From: Leptolyngbya sp. FACHB-8
Lineage (GTDB): Bacteria; Cyanobacteriota; Cyanobacteriia; Elainellales; Elainellaceae
Reading direction: 5' to 3'
Assembly: GCF_014695575.1 (NCBI RefSeq)
Contig: NZ_JACJOO010000067.1
Span: forward strand, 1 to 64,000
Length of the DNA stretch: 64,000 bases
Shown here: positions 1 through 7,441 of the stretch, one piece after another
How the letters are laid out: each line of letters opens with the position of its first letter
Position numbering within the stretch: the first letter of the stretch is position 1
Translations under genes and position numbers: made by a program
Notes under the pieces: generated by a model
Told to the model about the DNA's origin: nothing
Database searches by the model: none
The model's input: only the letters and a program-made list of their open reading frames with translations

Positions 1-83
1 TTCCATGTGATACACAAACGATGCATTGGCATCAGGTGGAATCACCCAACATTCTTTCAACCAGGGCTTGAGCTCGTTTTTTT
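1..83 (-). CDS. IS630 transposase, second reading frame (partial)
   Basis: This is the -1 frame after the A7 tract at 77-83. It reads KKNELKPWLKECWVIPPDAN and then continues off the left edge. In IS630 proteins this stretch joins the helix-turn-helix part to the DDE catalytic domain. It has no start of its own, so it is expected to be made only as a fusion with the upstream frame. Confidence 0.6.
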
Positions 84-518
84 AAGAGTTTGTCGAATCG
101 TTTCATGGGAAATGCTCTCGACATACTCCAGTTCCACCATCTTTTCGGCGAGTAGGCGGAGACTCCAACGGGCTCTGCCGTCTGGAACCTCCCCACAGGT
201 CATCGTAATCAAACGGGCTTCCTGCTCACCATCTAAGCGTCGAGCTTTTCGCTGGTGCTGAACTTGCCGAGTTAAAGCGGCCTCTAAACTGGTTTCGACG
301 AACCGTTGCCGTACCCGTTCAATGGTGGCAATACTGATATCTAAGGCGTCACTGATAGCCTCATCCGTCCAACCGCCTTCCGCTCGATTGATATCGGCCT
401 TCAGCAGAATCCGGGCATGATTCATTTTGTAGGCTGAGGTTTTGCCTGTCGTCGTCAGTTTTTCCAATGTTTCTCGCTCTTGCTCAGTCAGAGCTACGAT
501 GTATTTCTTTTTTGCCAT
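57..518 (-). CDS. IS630 transposase, N-terminal reading frame (frameshifted into a second frame)
   Basis: This 153-residue frame carries the N-terminal helix-turn-helix DNA-binding part of an IS630 transposase (DEAISDALDISIATIERVRQ near residues 52-71) and ends at a TGA. Just before the stop the coding strand has a run of seven A at 83-77. A -1 shift there opens a second frame that continues to the window edge with KPWLKECWVIPPDANAS, a typical IS630 continuation. Two-frame IS630 transposases expressed by slippage on an A-run are well known, so this may be a functional programmed frameshift rather than decay. The catalytic half is outside the window. Confidence 0.8.
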   Translation of the reverse strand: MAKKKYIVALTEQERETLEKLTTTGKTSAYKMNHARILLKADINRAEGGWTDEAISDALDISIATIERVRQRFVETSLEAALTRQVQHQRKARRLDGEQEARLITMTCGEVPDGRARWSLRLLAEKMVELEYVESISHETIRQTLKKTSSSPG

Positions 519-696
519 GCTGTTAAAGGGGGAGACGAGCTTTCATCCATTATCGTTTAGTTACCCCTCAAAATAAAGCTGACAGACCACTAGTACTCGA
601 CAGTTTAAATTTGCCCAGTTTAGAGATGAAGGAGACTTTTCCCGGCTTATACCCATTCAACACGATTCAGCAAGACATTCAAAAGCTTAGGCTTAG

Positions 697-743
697 GCAT
701 TTTTGCTGTGTGGTGTGCTTTGCACACCACACAGCAAAAATGC
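697..743. repeat. Hairpin repeat, TTGTTGTGT-like family, copy 1
   Basis: Perfect 22-bp inverted repeat (697-718 with 722-743) around a TTT loop; the inner part reads GTGGTGTGC-TTT-GCACACCAC. It has the same architecture and closely related sequence as copies near 5429, 23457, 47538 and 51516. It sits at the broken 3' end of the Tat-signal remnant. Confidence 0.85.
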
Positions 744-905
744 TCTACAGATGGTGGACTTGGTAAGCCCTAACAATTGCGGAGAGTTAGACAAAGGCAT
801 CGGGGGCAGCGGCGTTGAACTCGGGCGATCGCCCCAAATATCCTTAATACGGTTTTGGGTTTGCCTCGCCTCCGCCAACCTAGGGAGTTCAGTGGTCCCA
901 ACCCG

Positions 906-1040
906 TTAAGGACGACGCAAAAATCCGCTTGCGAAGGAGGCTCCAGCTCCAGCAATAAACCCAAGGGTTCGCAAAAACTGTCTTCGGCTTAAATCAAGGG
1001 GGAAGGAAAACTTAGCCTCGTTTGCCTGTTTACGTGCCAT
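906..1040 (-). pseudogene. Tat signal-peptide remnant (44 codons)
   Basis: A short minus-strand frame (ATG at 1040, TAA at 906) encodes 44 residues: a charged N-terminus, the twin-arginine motif SRRQFLRTLGF at about residues 18-28, and a hydrophobic Ala/Gly-rich stretch (IAGAGASFASG). This is a textbook Tat export signal with no mature protein behind it. The same frame continues open past the TAA for about 50 codons (RVGTTELPRLAEARQTQNRI onward) and then runs into the hairpin repeat at 697-743. This suggests a decayed Tat substrate cut short by a stop codon and by the repeat. It could instead be a very small exported peptide, but I see no strong ribosome binding site. Confidence 0.55.
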
Positions 1041-1306
1041 AGGAGTGCGTTAAAGCCGCTGGACAGACAGCATTCGCAATTCCTATGACCCTGCCGTCAA
1101 GCGAAACTGCGCATCTCATGCATATCTATGGATTCTCCTAGAGGACTGATAGACATGATTTCTTCATTCCAAACTTAGTCTGACTACCAGCAATCGAGAA
1201 TTCGTTGTCTTTATTTGTTTGTTTGAGTTGGTGATCGCATTAACGTCTACTCCACGTTCAATATCCTGAATATTGGCATCACTTTTCAAGAACAAATTAC
1301 ATCCGT
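1041..1306. other. Intergenic, nothing recognised
   Basis: This gap lies between the 3' end of the UbiB-like gene and the Tat remnant. I see no convincing terminator, RNA gene or coding region. Confidence 0.4.
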
Positions 1307-2959
1307 TCATCGTAAGCGTCCCGATCGCAAAATTCCCACAATTAGCCACAAGCCTAAGAAGCTGGCGATCGCAAATAACGCATCACTCAACCACGACACC
1401 TGACTAAACTGTGAGTTGGCCGAAATAATTGCCGCTCCCATAATCAGCGAACCGACAAGGATACTGAAAGAGAGGCGATTCGCAGCGGTATCCATAGCCC
1501 GCCGCACCGAGTCCAATTCCTGTACGTTAATGTTCCATTGCAATGTCTCGGAGGTGAGCCGTTCGAGGAATAGTTCTACTTGACGGGGAGATTGCAGCGT
1601 CAAACTTTTCAGGTCAAGCACCGCCCGCAATAAAGAGGGAAGCGGTGCATTGCCCTGGAGTTGTTGCCGGAACACGTCAGCCATCAGGGGACGCACCTGT
1701 TCGGTGAAATTGAAGTCAGGATCTAGAATACGGGCAACGCCCTCCAGGTTGGCGATCGCTTTCGCACACAATCCCAAATTCCCTGGAATGCGGATGCGGT
1801 TATCGCGCGCAGCTTGCAGCACCTCATAGAACAACAGGCTAAAGTTCACCTCTGAGAGGTTGGTGCTGTAGTAGGTGCGGAGCAGGCGATCGTAATCCGT
1901 CTCCAGTTTGGCAAGACTGACGGGGTGGGAAGAGGGAGCCAGATTTAAGGTGAGCTGGGCACAGCGGCGAGCATCCATGCTGACGATGGAGAGGATGAGT
2001 TCTAGCAGCACTTCCTGGGTGCGAGGGTCGAGGCGTCCGACCATGCCGCAATCCAGCAGGCACACTCGCCCATCGGTCATGTAAAACAGGTTGCCAGGGT
2101 GAGGGTCAGCGTGGAAGAAGCCATCCAGACAGACTTGCTGGAAGAAAGCACGGAGGAGGAGGTCGGCGATCGCCCGCTGCTCCTCTGCACTTTCATGCAG
2201 TTCCGTTGACTCATCCCGCAACGCATTCAGCAACGGCTTCCCCTCAATCCATTCCATCACCAACACCTGCTCCGAGGTGAGGGGCCAGATAATTTCGGGA
2301 ATGGTGATTTGGGTGGGGTCAAACCAATGGCTGGTAGAGAGATTTTGTCGCAGTTGCTCCGTGGCACGGGCTTCTTTCATGAAATCCAACTCGGCTCGGA
2401 GGGCTTGAACAAATTCCTCCGCCAGAGAGACAATGTCGTAATACTGGCCAAAGTCAGTCTGGGCGACCAATGCCGCCAAAAATTGAATCAGGCTAATATC
2501 CCGTTCCACCGCAACGGATAGGCCAGGGCGTTGCACCTTGACCGCTACCGCTCGTCCATCCTGGAGGGTAGCCCGGTGGGTTTGGGCAATAGAACCCGCG
2601 GCCACGGGCACAGCGTCAAAGCTGGAAAAGGTTTCCGTCAGGGATTGAGACAAACTTTCCTGAAGCACTTTTTCAATTTCGCTCCAGGGCTCGGGCGGCA
2701 CATCTCCCTGTAAGGTGCTGAGGGATTCGATATAGGCAGGCGGCAACAAGTCAGGGCGGGTGCTAAGCAACTGCCCCAGCTTCACAAAAACAGGCCCCAG
2801 CTCAATCAGGATCTTTCGTAAAACTGCCGGAGTAGGCAATTTAGGTTCCTCAGCGCGGCCTACAGTCAGCAAGCCCCGCATATAATCCCATCCGTTCCGA
2901 AAGACGACCTCGGCAATTTCGGCCTGACGAGAGCTGCTCTTTACAAGACTGGCAAACAT
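1307..2959 (-). CDS. ABC1/UbiB-family atypical protein kinase
   Basis: This 550-residue protein belongs to the ABC1/UbiB/ADCK family, whose members support quinone and isoprenoid-lipid metabolism and are present in several copies in cyanobacteria. Visible motifs are KxGQ (KLGQ, residues 60-63), the Ala-rich nucleotide loop AAGSIAQTH (120-128) replacing the usual Gly-rich loop, the VAVK lysine (141), the catalytic HADPHPGN (283-290) and LLDCG (301-305) in place of DFG. Two hydrophobic segments at the C-terminus (about 500-545) are probably membrane anchors. GGAG lies about 9 nt before the ATG at 2959. The substrate of this paralogue cannot be told from sequence. Confidence 0.93.
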   Translation of the reverse strand: MFASLVKSSSRQAEIAEVVFRNGWDYMRGLLTVGRAEEPKLPTPAVLRKILIELGPVFVKLGQLLSTRPDLLPPAYIESLSTLQGDVPPEPWSEIEKVLQESLSQSLTETFSSFDAVPVAAGSIAQTHRATLQDGRAVAVKVQRPGLSVAVERDISLIQFLAALVAQTDFGQYYDIVSLAEEFVQALRAELDFMKEARATEQLRQNLSTSHWFDPTQITIPEIIWPLTSEQVLVMEWIEGKPLLNALRDESTELHESAEEQRAIADLLLRAFFQQVCLDGFFHADPHPGNLFYMTDGRVCLLDCGMVGRLDPRTQEVLLELILSIVSMDARRCAQLTLNLAPSSHPVSLAKLETDYDRLLRTYYSTNLSEVNFSLLFYEVLQAARDNRIRIPGNLGLCAKAIANLEGVARILDPDFNFTEQVRPLMADVFRQQLQGNAPLPSLLRAVLDLKSLTLQSPRQVELFLERLTSETLQWNINVQELDSVRRAMDTAANRLSFSILVGSLIMGAAIISANSQFSQVSWLSDALFAIASFLGLWLIVGILRSGRLR

Positions 2960-3107
2960 GGGCGATCGCTCCGGGGGTCGAACAAGGAAGGCCCCTTTGC
3001 CTTAGCCTAGCAAGGGAATAAGGGTTTCTGTGTCTACAGGAGGACAGGAATAAGAGTAGAAGCCCAAGAGGACACTGGGGATAGAAAGGTACAGCATCTC
3101 TGCTCTC

Positions 3108-3641
3108 TCACCCACCCAACTCCTCCAAAAAACGTTTTCCCTCAAGCCAAGGCCCAAACCCTGACGTTGCTGTGATATGACCGCCACCTTCGATCGCCTC
3201 AAACCGACTGCCCCAGGCTTGGGCAAACTCTTTGGAGCGGTGGAAAGCCATGTAGGGATCATCGGTGCCAGCGACGAGGATACTGGGAAAGGGGAGGGGC
3301 GATCGCGGCATGGGAGCCAGAGCTGTGATGGCGGGAATGGCATCGGGTGCTTCGCAATCCGCGGGGGCGACAAGCAGAGCACCGATGACCGTGTGGGGAG
3401 GGCATTGTTCAGCCCATAGGGGGATCAACACTGACCCGCAGCTGTGCCCGACCAGGAGAATGGGATCGGCGATCGCACGAATGGCGTGATCCAGGGTTTG
3501 CACCCATTCCGTGCGATCGAGGTTTTCCCAATCTCGTTGTTCGACCCGGCGAAAGTTGGGATGTTCTTTCTCCCAGAGGCTTTGCCAATGATCGGGAGCA
3601 GAATTGAGGTAGCCAGGAACGAGGAGAACAGTTGGAGGCAT
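3108..3641 (-). CDS. RBBP9/YdeN-family alpha/beta serine hydrolase
   Basis: I start this at the ATG at 3641 (MPPTVLLVPGYLNSAPDHWQ), because family members begin right at this strand and the 50 residues upstream look non-coding. The product is about 177 residues. The catalytic triad is visible: the nucleophile in GHSCGS, Asp in AGTDDPYM and His in GGGHI near the C-terminus. The N-terminal LVPGYLNSAPDHW motif is characteristic of RBBP9-like hydrolases. The protein is probably cytosolic and its physiological substrate is unknown. Confidence 0.88.
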   Translation of the reverse strand: MPPTVLLVPGYLNSAPDHWQSLWEKEHPNFRRVEQRDWENLDRTEWVQTLDHAIRAIADPILLVGHSCGSVLIPLWAEQCPPHTVIGALLVAPADCEAPDAIPAITALAPMPRSPLPFPSILVAGTDDPYMAFHRSKEFAQAWGSRFEAIEGGGHITATSGFGPWLEGKRFLEELGG

Positions 3642-3832
3642 GCGATCGCGACATCTATAAACTGAGCCAAACAAATTTTTCAAAATGAAGCAAAAAAGCA
3701 AACGTCGTTGACTTTTCTGCTTCATTTTGAAGTTAACGATAATGATCCTCAAACGATTGGGATGGAGCAGATAGGATACACAAAAGATCAACTATTTGAG
3801 AAAATATTATCCTTAGACTTATGAAGAATCGA

Positions 3833-5200
3833 TTACAAAATCTGATTCTCGGTCACACACTTTTGGTACCAATAAAAGCTAGCTTTTGGGATACGTTTTT
3901 GTGTGGCGTAATCAACGTAGGTGATACCAAAACGGCGATCGTATCCATAGGCCCACTCAAAGTTATCCATGAAGCTCCAGAGGAAGTAACCGGTTAAGGG
4001 GAAGCCTTCTGCCGTGGCACGATGTAGCGATCGCAGGTAGTGCCGCAGGTAATGAATGCGGTCTATATCCAATACTTCGCCAGACTTTGTCACTTCATCT
4101 TCAACAGCACAGCCGTTTTCACTAATAAAAACGGGTAACTCGGGGTGCTGAAGGGTTTCGCTGATGTGGCGAACGGCCCAATAGAGGCTGTCTGGCAGAA
4201 TGTGTAACCAGGGCATATGCAAGCGCGGGTAGCTTTTAGGAAAAGGTACTTTTTCGTACCCTCGAGGCGTGGCTGCTGCCCGCACATACACTCCTGTATA
4301 GATATTCAAACCCAAGGCGTCGAGAGGTTGGTTAATAATTTCCAAATCGCCGGGAGCAATGTCAGGAGAATCCTTGCCCAGGTCTGCAAGCAATGCAGGG
4401 CTGTATTGTCCGGTGAGAGCCGGCACAATAATGCCACCGTTGGTTCCGGTTCTCGGAAAGGCGGCTTTGGCAGCGGCAATATCTTCGGGAGTTTCCGTCA
4501 AAGGCACGGTTGCCAGGAAGTTGTCCACCAAGGCTACCTGGCAAGGTTGGGGAGTGGCGGCGCGAATGGCCTGACAACCCAAACCGTGGGCCAGCAATGC
4601 ATGGTGAGAGGTTTGCCAAACGTCTTTGGACGATCGCACTTTTGTCCCTGGCGCATGGGGAGGTTGCTGCACGCCATAACCCATGTGGGTAAAGCAGAAG
4701 ATTTCGTTGATGGTCATCCAGTGGGTGACGCGATCGCCCAACCCTTTCACCACGACGGTCACATAATCGGCAAAGTCCTGGGCCATTTCTCGACTGCGCC
4801 ATGACCCATACCGTTTTTCCAAAGCCTGAGGGCTGTCCCAGTGGAATAGAGTGACGTGGGGCGTGATGCCGTTAGCTAACAAGCAATCCACTAAACGATT
4901 GTAAAAATCTAAGCCGGCCTGATTGGTTTCCCCTCGTCCTTCCGGTACGATGCGAGGCCATGCCACGCTAAAGCGGTAATGCTTGACTCCCAGTTCCGCC
5001 ATTAATCGAACATCATCTTCGTAGCGATGGTAATGATCACAGGCAATTTTTCCGGTAGCACCTTGCAGCGTACGTCCTCGGGTGGCACTGAAGGTATCCC
5101 ACACGCTGGGCCGCCGCCCATCTGCCTCCACTGCGCCTTCAATTTGATAGGAAGCTGTTGAAACACCCCATTGAAAGGTTGGGGGAAAAACGTAATTCAT
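3833..5200 (-). CDS. GH1 beta-glucosidase
   Basis: This 455-residue glycoside hydrolase family 1 enzyme is full length for the family and predicted to hydrolyse beta-glucosides or beta-galactosides with retention. It starts with the family signature FQWGVSTASYQIEGA (9-23). The acid/base residue is E166 in TINEIF and the nucleophile is E361 in ISENG. The residue after the acid/base is Ile where most family members have Pro (NEP), a modest oddity near the active site. No signal peptide is evident, so it is probably cytosolic. Single gene, no sugar transporter nearby. Confidence 0.95.
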   Translation of the reverse strand: MNYVFPPTFQWGVSTASYQIEGAVEADGRRPSVWDTFSATRGRTLQGATGKIACDHYHRYEDDVRLMAELGVKHYRFSVAWPRIVPEGRGETNQAGLDFYNRLVDCLLANGITPHVTLFHWDSPQALEKRYGSWRSREMAQDFADYVTVVVKGLGDRVTHWMTINEIFCFTHMGYGVQQPPHAPGTKVRSSKDVWQTSHHALLAHGLGCQAIRAATPQPCQVALVDNFLATVPLTETPEDIAAAKAAFPRTGTNGGIIVPALTGQYSPALLADLGKDSPDIAPGDLEIINQPLDALGLNIYTGVYVRAAATPRGYEKVPFPKSYPRLHMPWLHILPDSLYWAVRHISETLQHPELPVFISENGCAVEDEVTKSGEVLDIDRIHYLRHYLRSLHRATAEGFPLTGYFLWSFMDNFEWAYGYDRRFGITYVDYATQKRIPKASFYWYQKCVTENQIL

Positions 5201-5428
5201 AATGTTAGGAGATTGCGATCGCGACCAGGCAAGATTGAAGCTGTTTGCCTTTAGTCCAGCATAATTCAGTCAACCGAGCGACAATACTATCTCAAGGATT
5301 GATGTACATTCTCTACACAAAATGCAATCTTGTTGGAGGATGAATATCTTGGATAATAAGGATTCTTACAAAATTAAAACTCGTAACTTTTTCGGGAGAA
5401 TGCGGTTAAGCTGCACTTTCCCGCAACG
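5201..5428. other. Intergenic, nothing recognised
   Basis: Upstream region of the GH1 gene and downstream of the SHMT-like gene. I see no clear operator or RNA element. Confidence 0.35.
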
Positions 5429-5473
5429 AATCTTTGTTGTGTAGGGTGCAAAGCACCCTACACAACAAAGATT
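5429..5473. repeat. Hairpin repeat, TTGTTGTGT family, copy 2
   Basis: Perfect 21-bp inverted repeat (5429-5449 with 5453-5473) around an AAA loop; the core is AGGGTGC-AAA-GCACCCT and the outer arm TTTGTTGTGT. It lies 60 nt downstream of the SHMT-like stop codon and could serve as its terminator. Confidence 0.85.
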
Positions 5474-5532
5474 TCATATAGAGAACTTGCATAAGCCTTG
5501 TGAAAGCCATTCTGAGTTTTATCAAAATAGCA

Positions 5533-6855
5533 TCACCGCATAAAGTGCAATGTTTGAAAACGTTGGCGGAACTTGAGAACATCCAGCGCAACGGTTTCTG
5601 GTGGTTCTTTGTCAATTAAGACACGGCTAATCAACGTAGCCAGTTCGCCCATATCGGCAGTGGTCATACCCCAGCGCACAATTTCGGGGGTACCGATGCG
5701 TAGGCCATTGAGATCCCCTTCGATGGGTTCTATAGGAAGGCCAATACCCGACGTGAGCAGATTGGCGCGACGGAGAAGTTTTGCCGCCTGTTGGCCGCCG
5801 CCAAAAACTTCGGCAATAATCGCAAATTGATGCGAGTGAGTATATCCGTCCTTGGTTTTAAAGACGGGGATTTGGGCGATCGCCAACTCCTGAGCCAAAG
5901 CGATCGCAGTTTCTGCCATCTGAGCGGCGTAAGCCTGTCCGTAAACCTTCCAATCCAACAACGTAATTGCCAGGGATGCAGATTTTGCCGCATCAAAATT
6001 AGCGGTCAATCCTGGATACGCAATCTGGTCAAGTCGTTGAGCCAACTCTGGCTCGTTGGTCACCAGTAGCCCAGACGGAGGGCCACCCAAACTCTTGTAG
6101 GTACTCATGGTCATCAGGTGTGCCCCTTCCTCCAGGGGTTGTTGCCAGGCACGACCGGCAATCATCCCCGACAGATGAGCCGCATCGAAAAGGACGTAGG
6201 CTCCCACTTCATCGGCAATTTGGCGTATCTGGCGAATCGGGTGGGGGCACAGATTTAAGCTGCCACCAACCGTAATCAGTTGAGGTTTTATCTGATGGGC
6301 CTGTTGCCGCAATGCTTCGACATCAATGGTGTAGCTTGGAATATCCACAGGTGCTGTATGAATTTCTAGACCAAACAGCCCAGCAGCACCGGGTTGGTGA
6401 TGGGTAATATGCCCTCCAATGTCAGGCGACTGCGCAATAATTTTGCTGCCTGCCTGACAGGTTGCCATGAATGCGTACAGGTTGGCCATCGCTCCCGAAG
6501 CGACACGGATTTCCGCAAACCGGGCATTAAATACTTCACAGGCGAGTTCAGTAGCGATCACCTCAATTTTCTCGATCGCCTCTAACCCCATCTCATACTT
6601 ATCCCCCGGGTAACCCAATGAAGGACGGGAGCCTAATCCGCGACCCAGTACGGCTTCTGCCTTGGGGTTCATCACATTAGTTGCAGGATTGAGATTAATG
6701 CAGCGTTGCTCGTGAATGTCACGATTTTCAGTGATCAGGCGATCAAGTTCGGCCTCCAGTGCATCGGCATTGAGCGCCGCATACTGTTCTGCCAGGGATT
6801 GAATGTAGTTTTCAGAATGGGTAGGCACCCATGACCGCTTTGCCAGGGTTTGCAT
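5533..6855 (-). CDS. SHMT-like PLP-dependent enzyme
   Basis: This is a 440-residue fold-type I PLP enzyme of the serine hydroxymethyltransferase family, starting at the ATG at 6855 behind an AGGAGA ribosome site. N-terminal landmarks are NLNPATNVMNPKAEAVLG and GYPGDKY. The presumed PLP lysine is K254 in STYKSLGGPPSG. Canonical GlyA has THKTLRGPRGG there, so both the residue before the lysine (Tyr for His) and the glycine-rich loop differ. Together with a GntR-like operator upstream, this suggests a paralogue acting on another amino acid (aldolase or alpha-methylserine type) rather than housekeeping GlyA. That reassignment is inference. Confidence 0.85.
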   Translation of the reverse strand: MQTLAKRSWVPTHSENYIQSLAEQYAALNADALEAELDRLITENRDIHEQRCINLNPATNVMNPKAEAVLGRGLGSRPSLGYPGDKYEMGLEAIEKIEVIATELACEVFNARFAEIRVASGAMANLYAFMATCQAGSKIIAQSPDIGGHITHHQPGAAGLFGLEIHTAPVDIPSYTIDVEALRQQAHQIKPQLITVGGSLNLCPHPIRQIRQIADEVGAYVLFDAAHLSGMIAGRAWQQPLEEGAHLMTMSTYKSLGGPPSGLLVTNEPELAQRLDQIAYPGLTANFDAAKSASLAITLLDWKVYGQAYAAQMAETAIALAQELAIAQIPVFKTKDGYTHSHQFAIIAEVFGGGQQAAKLLRRANLLTSGIGLPIEPIEGDLNGLRIGTPEIVRWGMTTADMGELATLISRVLIDKEPPETVALDVLKFRQRFQTLHFMR

Positions 6856-6937
6856 CAGCCTGTCTCCTAGGAAAATAAGCGAGCGATCGCATCCACCTTC
6901 CCCACCCCGGAGAAGCGGCCTGCAATCCATAGCCATA

Positions 6938-6971
6938 AATCGTATACGATTAACCCGTACAAATCGTATAC
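6938..6971. promoter_or_regulatory. Putative GntR/FadR-type operator pair
   Basis: A perfect palindrome ATCGTATACGAT (6939-6950) is followed about 24 bp further on by a near copy of its left part, ATCGTATAC (6963-6971). Palindromes with a GTATAC core are typical of FCD-type GntR repressors. The pair lies about 85-115 bp upstream of the SHMT-like start codon, where an operator for that gene would be expected. No regulator gene is adjacent. Confidence 0.5.
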
Positions 6972-7261
6972 CTCTCGCCATCCCCCACGTAACCTCCAAA
7001 GCCTTGCATCAAGCCGAAGCCATCATTGGGGAGGCCGAACTAGGAGAAGATTCATATTCATTCCGATCGCTATGTACGCTTACATCTATCTCTTACAAAA
7101 TCTCAGGCTCGTTCTCAGCTAGAGCATTATGCCATCCTGGACGCATGTAAAAAGAGTGATATTCCAACGGCTATTTCCCTTCTCACCACACATTTACAAT
7201 TAGCGAAATCTTTATTACTTGAGTATTTCAAAAATTGCGATATACAAAGCTAAAATGTGTA

Positions 7262-7329
7262 CGTTGCTGAAGGTATGAAATGGGATGTGGAACTGTGGTT
7301 CCATATCCCATTTCATACCTTCAGCAACG
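7262..7329. repeat. Long hairpin repeat, 32-bp stem
   Basis: Inverted repeat 7262-7293 with 7298-7329 around loop TGTG, with one G/T-type mismatch. It is the outermost of three consecutive hairpins downstream of the sulfite reductase gene. Confidence 0.8.
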
Positions 7330-7339
7330 CCAAAATATA

Positions 7340-7373
7340 AGACACCCGGTGTTCCTAAAAACACCGGGTGTCT
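7340..7373. terminator. ACCCGGTGTT hairpin, probable terminator or dispersed repeat
   Basis: Perfect 14-bp stem (7340-7353 with 7360-7373) containing CACCCGGTGTT. A relative of this hairpin is at 59773-59808. Similar ACCGGGT hairpins recur in other cyanobacterial genomes near gene ends. Confidence 0.6.
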
Positions 7374-7402
7374 GAGTTCCTTTATCTTCAGAAGTTTAAA
7401 GG

Positions 7403-7441
7403 AATCTATGTGAGGTGAGTGAAACTCACCTCACATAGATT
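7403..7441 (-). terminator. Hairpin overlapping the sulfite reductase stop codon
   Basis: Perfect 18-bp stem (7403-7420 with 7424-7441) with a GAA loop on the plus strand. Its right arm begins within the TAA stop codon at 7442-7440, so the mRNA would end in a hairpin directly after translation. It is followed on the minus strand by two more hairpins. Confidence 0.7.

Larger units (their letters stand above)
1..592 (-). mobile_element. IS630-family insertion sequence, right part only
   Basis: The window opens inside an IS630/Tc1-mariner-type element. The transposase start lies at 518 and the gene runs off the left edge. The outer end is probably at about 590: GACAGACCAC is followed by TA at 591-592, which fits the TA target of this family. 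The left end and the catalytic DDE region lie outside the window. The right boundary is inferred from the TA dinucleotide and was not confirmed with a second copy. Confidence 0.7.

Noticed and set aside
703-909. Open frames across hairpin repeats encoding LLCGVLCTPHSKNAL-like peptides (also near 5406, 23412, 47454 and 47526)
   Set aside because: The similar peptides come from translation of the shared palindromic repeat on both strands. No start context and no independent conservation as protein. They support the repeat family rather than genes.
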